A stretch of 64,000 bases of DNA from Cladopsammia gracilis (taxonomy: Eukaryota > Cnidaria > Anthozoa > Scleractinia > Dendrophylliidae), in contig JAJGOT010000682.1 in NCBI GenBank assembly GCA_022457155.1, forward strand, positions 250,501 to 314,500. Reading direction: 5' to 3'. Of this stretch, positions 40,273-52,480 are shown in pieces; the first letter of the stretch is position 1; each line of letters starts with the position of its first letter. The notes beneath the pieces were generated by a model. The model saw only the letters and a list, made by a program, of their open reading frames with translations. It made no database searches and was not told the DNA's origin. The translations under genes and the position numbers were made by a program.

Positions 40273-41235
40273 TCAGGATTTTAAATTGACAAGCAAAATG
40301 TTTCTTATAAGATGCATGTAAGAAATGAAATTATGAAAGAAAACAGCAAAATGAGCTACTAATAGTGGTTTTATTCTGTCGCCATGACCAGTGCGGAGAA
40401 TGGGGGAGACTAATGTCGTGCCATTTTCAACTTCGTTAAACAAGGAACTCATGCGTAGAACCCTCGCATCATGAATACTTCCAGCATATCCTGTACTAAC
40501 ATGTATGAAGCGTCCTTGAGCATCAGCTACACCTTGTAAAACTACGCTGTGGAACTGCTTCCTATTGTAGTAATCGTTAGCATCTTCATTTGGTCTAATG
40601 ATTGGGATGTGCGATCTGTCAATTGCGCCGACCACTTGGGGAAAGGAACTGATCGCTTGAAATACTTCAATTGCTTGTCTTGTTTCAGCCTCTCCTTTTG
40701 GAAACTTAATAAAATCTTTACCGGCTCTTAACAGGACTGAACAGAATTCATCTTTTAGTTTTAATGCCGTGCATCTCCCAACACCGAATACAAGTCCAGT
40801 TGCTTGATAAGAATTACCTGTTGCAAGGCGCCACAAAGCAACACCGACTCGTTTTGTAACAGGAATTGCTCGACGCATGTTTGTGTCCTGGCGTACAAGA
40901 TAATGTCCAACTAGATCACAAATGTATCGAAAGGTTTTTCTAGAAACCCGAAAATGTTCACGCTGGAGGTTGTCTTCATATCGATTTAGAACCATCTGTT
41001 CGAACCAAAATTGCGGCCGCTCTAAAACCCAAATAGATCTCCTTCTTCGACCGACGTTAAAATCTTCTAAAATCCTCTGAAAGAAACAGGCTTCGATTCT
41101 TCTTCTCTGACTTCGAATAGTAAGCAACCTAAGCCTTTGCTGAAACCTTCTCCTCCTCCGATTGTGGAACAAGCGCGAAAGCACAGCAATTAATATAAGA
41201 ATAACATATTTGCAAGCGCCTTCGTATCCCGCCAT
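40273..41235 (-). pseudogene. PIF/Harbinger DDE transposase, C-terminally defective
   Basis: ATG 41235 (MAGYEGACKYVILI). A basic N-terminus (RRRRRFQQRLRLL) leads to the helix-turn-helix region (HFRVSRKTFRYICDLVG, LATGNSYQATGLVFGVGRCTA) and the DDE_4 core: Asp in QVVGAIDRSH and Asp in STGYAGSIHDARV. After TGHGDRIKPLL the expected GDSAYPL segment with the third acidic residue and the C-terminal helix is missing and replaced by unrelated residues. At 320 residues it is shorter than usual. It needs the Myb-like partner, which is also broken. Confidence 0.85.
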
Positions 41236-41714
41236 CGTTCATGTTAAAAGAGCTCTGTTGTGGAAACGCGTGCATAAATTAAGCTGCTTAACGCGGTCAG
41301 TTAACTAATTACCTTACGGAATTTTAAGCGAGTAACAGCGTCTCGTGAACAGGTCGCTTAAACTTGTCGGCAATTAGCCAATCACATTTGGCCAGCGTTC
41401 AAACAGCTATACCGTGCCCGATATATTTTCCTTTGTTAAAACAATAGAATATTAGAACACAAAAGAACGACAATACAATAGAATACAATGCCATAGAATA
41501 TGTTACAATACATAATTATACCTAATGCAATGGAGGTGTACAATGTACTGACAATGGAGTTCAGAGAATATATCGGGCATCATATGCAAACAGCTGAGAA
41601 ATGTCAGAAGTGATATAATTTGCATTTGCCGCGAATATTTGAATTGGCCAAAAATGCAATGGCACGCTACCATTTCCTCATGTTTACAATTTTAATTTTC
41701 CACCTTCTCTGCTG

Positions 41715-41880
41715 AAAGAAACAGGCTTCAATTATTCTTCTCCTATTCAAATAGCAAGCAACTTGAGCCTTTGCTGAAACCGTCTCCTCCGTTCAATCCC
41801 AGAACAAGCGCGATAGCACATCTATAAACATAAGAATCATTTATTTGCAAGCATCTCTGTTTCCCGCCATCTTTCTTGTT
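41715..41880 (-). pseudogene. second, degenerate copy of the Harbinger transposase start
   Basis: Sequence such as GAAACAGGCTTC .. CCTTTGCTGAAACC .. CAAGCGCG .. CCCGCCATC matches 41078-41240, the transposase 5' end. Together with the repeated right-end sequence, this shows a duplicated or nested Harbinger end about 0.8 kb long. Confidence 0.65.
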
Positions 41881-41924
41881 ATTCCGCGAATAACAAGGGA
41901 CAAATATCAAGAAAAATGAATAAA

Positions 41925-42067
41925 GCACTACAGTCATAAACAAAAATTAGCCCGTGCAAAAACCGAGGAAAACAAAAGAAACCGCTCCGGTGGGACACGC
42001 TTTTTGTGGAATGTTTTTGTTTTTATGTCATTTTGCACGGGCTAATTTTTGTTTTTGACTGTAGTGC
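41925..42067. mobile_element. hairpin MITE within the Harbinger right end
   Basis: GCACTACAGTCATAAACAAA and its near inverse TTTGTTTTTGACTGTAGTGC bound a 143-bp element with AATTAGCCCGTGCAAAA / TTTTGCACGGGCTAATT arms. Confidence 0.8.
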
Positions 42068-42186
42068 GACCAGGTCCTTTGTCCATGAAAACGCATAAAC
42101 TATTTAAGCAGCTTAACGCTGTCGGTAAACAAATCACTTCAAGGAATGTTAAGCGAGAAAAATGGCCTCGTGAAAACACAGCCAGT

Positions 42187-43309
42187 ATTACGCGACCGTC
42201 TGCACAGTACATTTTTATAGACTGTACAAAAGTTCACAAAAACAACTTTTCTGTCTAGAATAACTAGTACCACTAGTTTCCGAATAAAATACAGTTTTTG
42301 TTTGTCAAAAATTGCCCGAGAAACTGATTTGAAAATCAAAAATTGCAAAAATACACAAACATATTTGCATAAGGCGATGCGAGTGAAGATAGAACTGTAC
42401 TATAAAATCAAAGTCTTGTTTTGTTTACATAAAATCGCTTTTCAAACTATCTAATGAATGAACAAACACAAAAATGGACAACAATCTTCTTTCGAAAAAA
42501 TTTATTCAAATCTCCATTAGTTTACGTTTAAAAACAAAACGCGTACCATTTAATTATAGCTCATCAAGTTCAAGCTTTCTTCGATGAAATTCATTTTAAA
42601 ATCAATTCTCCAAAACTAACAATAACACCAATAAAAAGTCACTCACAGATTGATATCAACATAAATTCTCATCGAAAACTGTAATCTGTTTTACCTTTAA
42701 GTACCTCGCTTGCTTGGAAATTCAAATCTCCGCTTCTGGTTCTGAAATCCGTAGAAAACAACCATCTCCCGCATTGATAAAAACGTAAATACATGAAGTT
42801 CCTCGAAGCAAGATTTTATCCCTGAAAGCTCGTCTTTTTCCACTAAAGCGGCTTTTGAGTATCCCTTAATTAGTATCCTTGTCTTGAGTAGCAAACCGCG
42901 AAATATTCAGGGAAATAACGCCTTTAATTTAAACGATTTTCTCTGCTTAGTAAATTCACAGCAAAACATCAAAGTGTTTTTCTAGCTGACGTGACATTCG
43001 GCCGTGTAACCGTGCGAAAAACAAAGCCTCGCTTTGGTTTCAACATGACGTCGTACGCGCATGTTTTGCGACGATATACGCGCCCGCGAGCTAGTCCTGC
43101 GCGACGGGCGGAGCTGCAGTAGTCCGGTCCTGCGCGACGGCGGGCGGAGGGCGGGCACACGCGCGCCCGCGAAACATTCTGCTAGCCATGACCATGAAAA
43201 ATGACGGCATGGTTCTATGAGTATGGGGCTGCGCAGCCAGGCCGAAGGCCTGGCAAGTGCTCCGCTATAAACCCTATTAAAATAATGTATTTAATGTGTT
43301 ATTTTCAAG
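42187..43309. other. intronic sequence, no gene seen
   Basis: The 3' part of the large intron. A GC-rich patch (about 43060-43170, CGCGCCCGC-type) stands out from AT-rich surroundings. No exon or repeat end is supported. Confidence 0.4.
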
Positions 43310-44385
43310 TGAGGTTGGCATACCACCTCCAGGATTTCTGCAGATGTGTCTTGACGAGTGGATGTCAACAGATTGTGTGAAAACACTGTGCGGTTCCACT
43401 CTTCTGGGTCCACTTACAGGTGGTAGCCCCCACTTTTTTGGGACAGTTCTTAGTCAGTGCCCTACTTCTGGTCAATTTGTGTAAGTTATACACATTATTG
43501 TTAATTTAAAACAAATAACATTTAACTGAATTTTTGCTTCAAATCAAAATAGAAGCATTGTCACATCAGCATATAGACCATGTAGCTGAAGCTCTTGAGT
43601 AGGGTGCTGATATAAACGTTCATTTCCATGTTTAAATTTGTCCTATTTATAAATATCCTTTGAAATCATTAAATGTATTTATTATAATAGGATTATATGT
43701 TTAATTGTACAAGTAGTGTTCATTCCTGTAACCAAGTTATTGGTTTTCCATGTAGGCAACAACTCCAAGCATATTGTGGTGGACAACGGTCTTACCAAAG
43801 GCGGACATTTGTACGTGGAAGTCCTCCATTTATCCCCCTTGTCTTGGATCACTTTGCCACAAAGGGGATTCTTGCAGATATTTCTCAGTTATCCCCAGAT
43901 ATCAAGCTTGAAGGACACAGGTAAGCAGTTAGGGTTCCCCACTCTATGTGTGTGTTGATACAGTAACACTTTTAAAATGTGCAAAGAGCAAATCATATGT
44001 TAAAATGTTCATCAGTGCAAAGAGTGAATCATACCACTCTCAGTGAAATTTATGAGGTCGTGATTTCTCAGAAGAATTTTAATTTTTAATGACAGAAGAT
44101 GGTGTGCTATAAACTGTGTGAAATGTACATATCTTATTCTTGTTTATGTAGAGAATGATGTATTAAACAGTTTGTCATATTTCTTCCAGATATGTCCTAA
44201 AGGGTGCTACATTTTATAGTGGAAATCACTATAGAGGTGCTGTAAACAGGGGAGGCAACTGGTTCTACTATGATGGTCTGTGGGAGAGGCAACAGCCAGG
44301 AAGTGGATTGAGACTGGGGGGCACAGCTACTCCACATGGCTTTATGCTGTCAAGCTGCATTTATGTCAAGGCTTTGTTACTGTAA
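43310..44385 (+). CDS. C-terminal exons of the USP-like gene
   Basis: Three exons in one consistent phase: 43310-43480 (PPPGFLQMCLDEWMSTDCV, donor GTAAGT), 43756-43920 (FIPLVLDHFATKGILADISQ, donor GTAAGC) and 44190-44385 to TAA. The last contains GATFYSGNHYRGAV and GNWFYYDGLWERQ, resembling the His box of ubiquitin-specific proteases (GHY..V...WYYYD). With the NTCPIDNYL Cys-box in the 11505-13179 exon, this suggests a papain-fold C19-like protease or an inactive relative. These exons show no lesions although the upstream exons do. Confidence 0.55.
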
Positions 44386-45018
44386 GAGGGTGGGAAGTAT
44401 TAAAATTTGCTAGGTGTTTTCTTAAGACAACATTTGTGTTTTAGATAAGATATTTAATAGTAATTTCCTGGCATCGGATAAAAAGATCCAGGCATTTTTA
44501 CAACATTTGTAATTCAGCTGAACAGAATTCCTTTATATTTATTTTTGTAACCCAACATGTAACACTGAATAGACTAAATGCAGCTTGACAGTATTGGCCT
44601 GGAGAGAAAGCACTGCTTGAGGTACATGTACCATCTTGTATAGACATACCCTATGGAATGCTCATTTTTGGTGATACTAAATATGAAGACTAAAAAAAAT
44701 GGAAAAAAAATTCGTGCACAACCTTTAGGTACTAAAAAAAATTCTTGCACAACCCAAAGGCGAAAAAAAAATTCTTACCAAGCAAAAATTGCCCAACCCC
44801 CCTCCCCCCATCAAAAAAAAATGGTCCATCCCTAAACATGACTCTTTTTGGCCAGTAAGAAAGTCTTCTGATGGCTTTAAATTTCATCTAACTTTACTAG
44901 TTCTTGAAAGGTAGAGAGACCAGTCGATCAATTTCTGATTTCAAATTAAAACCCCTAGTTACAGGATAACCAGAGAATTCATAACCAGTGTTGCTATGGA
45001 AACTCTAGTTGTGAAGTA
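44386..45018. other. non-coding, with A-run dispersed repeat
   Basis: Contains the inverted counterpart (44690-44835) of the repeat at 4575-4660. Otherwise nothing recognised. Confidence 0.5.
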
Positions 45019-47687
45019 ATATGTGACCCTCCATACGAAAACACGTCTTATCAAACATTGTAATTTAGTGAAACCGGGTTTCAAAAGGGTTTCCAAAGGG
45101 TTTCAAACCCCCTGAAACCGGGTTTCCAAAGGGTTTCGAAAGGGTTTCCAACGGGTTTCCAAAGGGTTTCCAAAGGGTTTCGAACGGGTTTCCAAAGGGT
45201 TTCCAACGGGTTTCCAAAGGGTTTCCAAAGGGTTTCTAAAGCGTTTCTAAAGTGTCTAAGCGCTTCCGAAAGGGTTTGCAAACTCGTCGTACCGTTTAAT
45301 CAGCCTTGCTTTTGTATCATATCGTTGAAAACTATAACTAAGAAGACGCAATGAAAATTACCTGCAACATGTTGTTCCAACTAATTTCTGTGTAAAAATA
45401 TCGAAGCCCATTTATGTTCACGTCAGCGTTAAAACTTAAAAAAATCGCGGCGTGTCTCTCTCGGACAGATGAAACTCACGCAAGATCATAAAATTTACGG
45501 CCGGGTGAGCACGAACGCATCAGGTTTCTGAATTAATTTGTGAGCCGAAAAATATTTTTAGCATGCTATTTTGATGTTTATACTCTAAATTAAAATTGCT
45601 ACCTTAAAGAAAAAATGCATCAGCTACATTCCTGGTTGCGAAATGTAATGATAATCTGAAGATAATAATCCCAGGACTGGTGTACTCTGTTTTCTCTGGT
45701 TTGCGTGACCGTAACCTAAACACACCATGGCGTGTTCGATTCTGAACCGAGATACAACGTTCATAAATAGCTGCTTGCAAATTGGTTCGAATAGAGACGT
45801 GATTTTGATTGCAGCGATATTTTTTTACAGCCTTTGATTTTTGACCTTTTCACAAAGTTTTCTTTTCAACTCCGTATCTTTTGTTTACTATATTACAGTA
45901 AACCGGAATAGTCAATGAAATGAACTGGCCCGCCTCCGCCGCGCGTACCTTATGGTTTATAATGAAAACTTCTAAACAAATTGCCCCTAGTGGCAATACA
46001 AGCCAGAAAAATGTAACAAGCATAACCTACAGTTCGTCGAAATCTGTTAAAAACTGTTTCTAAACCCGCCGTTTTCAAACTCACGCAAAATCGAAAAATT
46101 ATCGGCCGGATGAGCGCGAACGCATGAAGTTTCAGGATTAATTTGCGGGCCGTAAAATATTTTTAGCACGCTATTTTGATGTTTACTCAAATCAAAACCG
46201 ACTTGTGAAATGAAAAAGCCTAGTTATTCGCGGGCGGTCACGTTACGAACTTTGTAATATGCGTTGTTTACAAACACCTCATGAATTAAGTTTTAAGTTT
46301 TTTTTTGCTCCTTGGCCATCATCACTTTCATAACATTCGATTATCGATACACGTTTTATTCAAGACTTGAGTTTTATTCAACAAAATAAACCAAGTTTTC
46401 TTCAACAAGTTTCCCGAAAATGTTTCGATCTTTGACCGTATGCAAATATTCGATTTAAGCGCTTTTTCAAGTCCAAAGATATCTCCCGCGGGAATACGCT
46501 GTCGGCTCATTCCTTAAGTCTGTGAGATAATTTCCCGCTGGAAAAAAGCGGGAGAACTTTCCTCTTTCACAACCCTCATCTTTATTCCACTATGTTCCTT
46601 TTTCCGGGAAAAATCATTTGATAAGATACACGTTATTCACGTGATGAATTTATTTGTCGATGAAAGTAAAAACGCAAAGAAACGAAATTTGATACTCGTG
46701 CCTTTCTGACTACGTGACATGACTTGTGATTTAAGCGTGCGACGAAGAATTTGAAAGAAAGCAAGATTTGACACATGCCGAAAAAACTCACAAGTTCAAA
46801 GCTACTGATATCATAATTAATGACTACCTTCAAAGGCAGAGTATTTTACTGTTTCAATTGTAACTTTATATGCGTTGTGGAATCCACGATATTCAATGCA
46901 AATCAATGCGGCCGCGCCGACAAATTGGCGCCCGCTTCTATGTTTACTAAAATGAAAATTTGCTCGCAATAAAGTAAACGAGAAATACTCGGCCCATCGT
47001 GGAAATTTTCATCACTACAGATTGTGCTTTTACCTCCAAAGATAAATAATAGTGGGAAAAGCGACACCTACTCCGAATGGCAGTGTTATAATCTATGACG
47101 AGCGAGATGTTTATAAAGTCATTGCGGTACGCATTGTCGAAATGGTTGCATGGCAAGCGAACGCAGACGATTCATACGGCTGTTGTTTCTCTCCGGCGAA
47201 AACAAATTGATTTGTTTCACTCTCAAAAGACTTAGATTTTCAATACGGTGTTAGCGGTTTTGGTTGTTTACGTTTGCAACATAATCAAATGCATCGATAG
47301 CGCAAGTGTTTTAACAGAAAGCGAAACCATTCAAATGAATTAACAACAGCCCTAATATGTAGGAAAGCAATGCCGAATTTCTCTTTCAGCGGTCGCACGG
47401 TGATTTAAAGCGTGATTCAAATAGCCACGAAAACGTTGCAAGGATTGTTAAAGTGTTAGCAAAGCGAGATATACACAGATTTTTACAAAGCGTTTCCAAA
47501 GGGTTTCGAACGGGTTTCCAAAGGGTTTCTAAAGGGTTTCCAACGGGTTTCCAACGGGTTTCCAACGGGTTTCCAAAGGGTTTCAAACCCCCCGAAACCG
47601 GGTTTCCAAAGGGTTTCTAAGTGACCTCAAACCCCCCCAAAAACGCTTTTGTTGATAAGACGTGTTTTCCTATGGAGGGTCACATAT
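45019..47687. mobile_element. 2.7-kb TIR transposon with subterminal minisatellites
   Basis: 36-bp inverted repeats starting ATATGTGACCCTCCATA, with one mismatch between ends, are flanked by TA on both sides (45017-45018, 47688-47689). Near each end lies an array of GGGTTTCCAAA units (45073-45260 and 47484-47615), in the same orientation. The roughly 2.2-kb interior has no recognisable transposase, so the element is non-autonomous. The TA duplication and short TIRs would suit a Tc1/mariner-like helper, but I cannot assign it. Confidence 0.75.
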
Positions 47688-47689
47688 TA

Positions 47690-50104
47690 TTGTCATTGGT
47701 TTCCTCAGAGGGGATTTTTCTCTTGCAAAGTCCCCAGTATTTGGGGAAGCCAAATATCCAACAAGACTTCAAGATTCACTTCACTGAATTCTTTGAATGG
47801 TAGTTACACTAAGACTTAAGTGCGTCTGTCACAGTGCACCAACCAGAGCCGTGAAAATGAAAATCACCTAATTCAATGAAATTTGGTCTGATTGAACAAC
47901 TTCCTATTCTGATAAAGTTGGTGCAGTTTTATAGCCATCGGCCTTTTAATGACGTCACAACAGAAGGTCAAAGTTCAAGGCCGGAAGGGCGGTCATTTAT
48001 AGCTAAAAAATTGAGAATTTTAGCAATTTTGACACGTTTATTGCACACCTCCAGAACATCTCCACAGAAAATAAACTTAACAGCAGCAACATTCATTACA
48101 AACTGATTATGGTTACGTGAAAAAATGTTCCGTGTCGTTTTAATTTCGTTTTAAGAAGCTTATGAACCGACCGGCGCTAATTCGTTGTGTGTCTAGACTT
48201 AAAATTAGCGATTTTTAAGAAACAAATAAATGATTTTTCCAACACTTAGCTGATAAAAAAATTGCACTACAACAAAGGTTATAGTCCATATTCTTATACA
48301 ATAAAATTAAATGCTTGGGCAATTTTGTTTTATGTGTAATTTTATATATCTTAAATATAGTATTCACAGCCAACTTCGAAAAATTTTAAAGAAATTAACA
48401 ATGCTACTTGGTATTGATTACCAGTTTGAATATAAACTTTCTTATGGTTGACATAATTTCACTGTCCAGTGAGATTTAGAAACTCGTTTCCAGTCCCCTT
48501 TACATTTTCTGTTATGCTAATTAGGGCCGAAATTAGGTTAAAAGTAGCAGCTTGTGAGATGTCCGCATTACAATTGCCCAATGATCTTTTGATGGATTTA
48601 TGTACCTGGCCCCTTATTGTTTAAATGCATGCCTAAGAAAAAGCTCTCCCTTGCTGGAACATAGAGTAACAACAGTTTGAAAATCACTTAAAATAGGTGC
48701 ATATGTCGAATAACAAACAGTAAGCAACTTTGGCTACCTGTAGATTTTGTTGTTGTTCAGATGAGGCGATATAATTAGTACTGTTTGTAAGTCTGTACTA
48801 AATCATTTTAATAAATAACCGTAAAAATATCTTATATCCGGCACATTACTTAGGAAAATGATATCAAATTTGTCCTTATTTTGATATTTTCATGTTAAAA
48901 TTTTGTCCCGTACTTCCTGAACCAAACTTACCCCAGTTCCACGGGAAAGAAAGAGCTGTTGGCCAAACTTCTATGATCTATGTCATCTACACACATAATA
49001 CTATCATTGCACAAAGAATCGCCGGAATCCAAGATTTTGATTTTCATAGCTTCTTTTACGGTTGGTCGGTTTACTGTGACAGATGCACTTAAGATGATAA
49101 ACATTGATCACCAAAACGTGTAACCATCAGCGTTTTATCCTCAAATTTTGTTATAGTTATGATTAATTGGTAACAGGACTGAGTGGAGTCCAACTCTGTC
49201 TGTAATCATAATTGTGATTAAACAAATCGGACTCCCGCTTCGCGGTCGTCCAATTTTGTTTATCACTCATATGATTACAGACCGAATTGGACTCCACTCA
49301 GTCCTATTACCATTATAAATTGCTATGGTTAGTCCTGGGACTCAATTCATGAAAAATCAGGAATCCAGAACCAATAAGCCCTACATTAAATTCTTATAAA
49401 ATATTGTCATTTGAAGCTTAGGAAGTGGCCGCCCTCCGAAAATTAACTTTTTTTGCCCTGGCAGAGGTTGCAAAATCTTTTTTGCTGGCATTTTTTTTAT
49501 TAACATAATAAAAACAAAGATAAAAGATAAACATAAAGCTAACGTACATGTAAACTGTACACCATATGTTTATGCAAAATTCCGAATCATTGTCGGCCAT
49601 CTCACCCATGTGCTTTCCATATATGGTAAACATATTGAGTATCTACTCCATCAGGTATCAAAATGGCAGCTTTTGAAATAAAAGAAATTTTGTTGGAGAA
49701 TTTGCATAAAAATGCTTCTGTTTATTCGTCCAAAAATTACTTCTTGACCTATTTTATAGGCAGACAATATTACTTTCTTGACTTGAGGTAGATTTTATTT
49801 CAGATTTAAAATCATGCAAAGACCGATCGATCGTTTTTTGTATCCTACAGGATCCGTACCTTGAATTATTTTGCATCTTTGGGGATTTTTATGCATCAGG
49901 GACACAGGGATAACAAAATCACCGATGGTGTAGTGCAAAGTCTTCATTTCAGAATTGGTTTGCTTTGATGTGATTGTTTCCTGTTATTGACTTGCCTCAG
50001 CTTTTGCCCTGCCAAACCAACAACCTGGCCTCATTTTGTTGAAAGAAAACAATACCAAAATGTAAACAAAATAAAATAACAGCTAGACTAAAAACATACT
50101 TCAC
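47690..50104. other. AT-rich, one hairpin MITE, no gene seen
   Basis: No supported exon between the TIR element and the fragment at 50105. Only the MITE at 49171-49319 is recognised. Confidence 0.5.
49171..49319. mobile_element. hairpin MITE (AGGACTGAGTGGAGTCC type)
   Basis: TAACAGGACTGAGTGGAGTC and GACTCCACTCAGTCCTATTA (the latter with one C between GGACTC arms) are inverted ends continuing through TCTGTAATCAT/ATGATTACAGA. A 149-bp non-coding element. Confidence 0.8.
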
Positions 50105-51078
50105 AATTTTACAATGTAGGTGACTGTACAGTTAACTGAGAATGAAGATCGGACCATCAATGTTTGGGAGGTCGACGAGACCCGTCCTCTGGAAGCAGAC
50201 CAGCCAAGCAGGAAAAAGCAAAGAAAAAGGTTACCAGCAGACAAGGACCAGGAACTGTTAACCGTACCAGATGTTGGAGCTCCATGTGGCAAGACTTCTG
50301 AAAACCGAGGAACTTTGGTGACTGGTGACAGCAAGTTCCACATCAATTGTTATGTTGGGTCAAATGGCACTATTTTAAGAAATGGGTCACTCTATTCCCT
50401 TGATTTTTGTAGTAGTTCAGTTTTTATTTGCACATCCATTTCAAGAAATAAGGTTGAGGTTTTTAAGTTTAAGTTCTTGTTGTGCTCATTAGTGGAAAAC
50501 ACGGTTGAGGGTATTGACGTTGGCGTTTCTTTTACTGTGAACGATGAAAAGCATGTGTCGCATCATTCTGATGTTGTTGTGGGAACAAAGGCAAGGAGTC
50601 TGGTGGACAGGATTGTTAGGGATGGGAAAGAGTGTTGCATTGTCAGGTTAAAAATACAGGAAATGTTCCCTACATGCTAGACCTAAGAAAGAGTTCACTG
50701 GCTAGTCAAATACGCCAAGTTGTTTTTGGTGGCATTTCATGCAATGCCACTCATCCAGCACAGCCAATTCATCCTGGTCTATTTGACCCCATGTATGACT
50801 CTAGGATCTTAGGTCTAACAAGTGAGAACCATTTTCAGGTGTCTTATGATGGGAAAGAACTCAGCAAGTTAGACTCATTACTGGGAGCAAAATGGGATGT
50901 TAAAATCCTTGAGCCAGGAAATCCCTGTTCCCATTTCAAGTATGTTTGCAAGGTAAAATTTTTTGTTCACAGGCAGACAATGACTTTACGCCTAAGTTTT
51001 GTTTATTTCGAGTCTAACACTCCATTTACTGACAACTACCATAGCATTTGCAGCTATCAGGGCTTCATTCATAAATAA
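50105..51078 (+). pseudogene. unidentified gene fragment, frameshifted
   Basis: A frame opens after a possible acceptor (CAATGTAG) with VTVQLTENEDRTINVWEVDE and a basic segment (RKKQRKRLPADKD), then VGVSFTVNDEKHVSHHSD and RSLVDRIVRDGKECC. It stops at 50680. A second frame from about 50640 continues (NVPYMLDLRKSSLASQIRQ, HPGLFDPMYDSRILGL, DSLLGAKWDVKILEPGNPC). One frameshift near 50650 would join them. I do not recognise the family. Confidence 0.4.
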
Positions 51079-52427
51079 GGTTGTTCCAGAAAATATCCTT
51101 ATTACCCCTCACAAAGGGTTTCTTCATTTGAAATTTTCCCACCTGTTACCAATTTCCAGTTTAGTTCCTTACTTTTCTTTAAAAATGTGGCTTTTGAGAC
51201 CTCCTCCCTCTGTCTACCTTTGAAATTTCCAATGACCCTTCTTAGAGTAGGAAGGAATATTTCCTGGAACCACACATTTTCATGTTAAGCCCTTAATGGT
51301 TTAATTGTTAGCAGATTACTACAATCGTTATCAAAAACCTTCGACCACTTGACTAAATTTGGATTAATTTTGTAGTGCATTAACCCCCTCCCCCCTTCCC
51401 ACCCCCTATATCAATGTTGGGTGGTGATTGGAGATACCGGGGGCTTGCCAACTGCATGAAGATTGATTTGGGTTCCAAAGTTTAGATCCAACATTGATAT
51501 AGGGGGCCCGGGGGAAGCGAACATCAGCAATGTAGACTGAAAATTGTTAAAAAGTCAAATAAAATATAGGGTGGTCGAAGGTATTTTGCAAACGATTGTA
51601 GTTTAAATTTGAAACCCTTGACCATGTGACCTGTGTAGGATGGAGACACATGATATTTATTAAGGACTTGGTAGTTTTTTGGCAGGCACAACATCTCTAG
51701 TTGAGTTTGACTCTCAGGACAAGATTCCCACTAATGTAAAGATTTTGCATTGTGTAACAGTATTTTACAAGACCGCTTTCGTTTTGTTGTGCATTAACTA
51801 TTTAAGCCCCAAAAGTGACCAGCATGTTCTTTCTCCTTTAAGAATATAGTCAGTGATCACCTTGCAAGGATAAAATGTGTTGTTTAAATGAACTCTCCTA
51901 TCCAACTATAAGCCTGATATGTACAAATAACAGTGAGGAGATCATGCATATTAATGTTGGGGCTTAAAGGGTTATACCATAATTGACTTTCTGATAATAA
52001 CTGACATCATTGTTTGAGTTAGTCAGAATCGGTATGTTATTGTAAGACAAGTTTAAACTAAAAAGATAGTGGTTTTAAGTTATTTTGTCACTGAAAAGCC
52101 CCCTTGGAAAGTGTAAATAAAGTTTTTATTGCATTGTATATGCTGTATGGAAGCTATAGTATCTAGTGCTGTAGATTCTGGATAGTTAAAGGTTGCTTGA
52201 GGACATCAAACTTATGTCTTGTTTACTGCCTGGGAAACAACTCAATGTAGAACTAATGACAAGATCTTTTCAGCAGATTGGAAAAATATTGGTTTTGTTC
52301 TTCTTGAATGTTTTAGGACTAACTAAATCAGAGGAACAATCCAAAAACTTCGTTTTAAAAGAGAATTTGGAATCAAACACAAAAACCACAACAGTGCACG
52401 CCCTTCTTCTCCTGCACCAAAACCGAC
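51079..52427. other. non-coding, one MITE
   Basis: Nothing supported except the inverted-repeat element at 51318-51602. Confidence 0.45.
51318..51602. mobile_element. MITE with about 32-bp inverted repeats
   Basis: ACTACAATCGTTATCAAAAA.. and ..GCAAACGATTGTAGT are imperfect inverted ends including CCTTCGACCAC/GTGGTCGAAGG. A second internal inverted pair is TATATCAATGTTGG / CCAACATTGATATA. Confidence 0.7.
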
Positions 52428-52480
52428 AATGGCGGACATTTCCACCTTCACTCCAGAGATGAGGAAACTTTATTTGTCAA
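52428..52480 (+). CDS. candidate short first exon
   Basis: ATG 52428 (MADISTFTPEMRKLYLS) reads to a strong donor GTAAGT at 52481. Too short to assign a family; no partner exon found before the DIRS-like element. Confidence 0.25.

Larger units (their letters stand above)
13536..42183. mobile_element. PIF/Harbinger-type DNA transposon, interrupted by the Polinton
   Basis: The outer ends are GGCCGTGTTTTCACGAG (13536) and CTCGTGAAAACACAGCC (ending 42183), one mismatch apart as inverted repeats. They are flanked by AGT on both sides (13533-13535, 42184-42186), the 3-bp duplication length typical of Harbinger. The element encodes the two expected proteins: a Myb/SANT-like DNA-binding protein and a DDE transposase. 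Both ends contain tandem copies of the terminal sequence: 13536-13660 repeats at about 13664-13790, and a right-end-like sequence at 41275-41355 recurs at 42095-42183. Two Harbinger ends may therefore be stacked. Without the Polinton it would be about 3.4 kb. Confidence 0.7.
13180..43309 (+). other. 30.1-kb intron holding nested mobile elements
   Basis: The donor GTACTT at 13180 interrupts a codon after its second base. The acceptor TTTTCAAG ending at 43309 supplies the third base and continues an open frame (VGIPPPGFLQMCLDEW). Within the intron lie the Harbinger-type element (about 13536-42183), the Polinton inside it and the insertions inside that. Phase agreement and gene-family continuity support a single intron; no transcript evidence is available. 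Confidence 0.6.

Noticed and set aside
45073..47615. GGGTTTCC arrays as a CRISPR
   Set aside because: Units are contiguous 11-12-mers without spacers, in animal DNA beside transposon ends.
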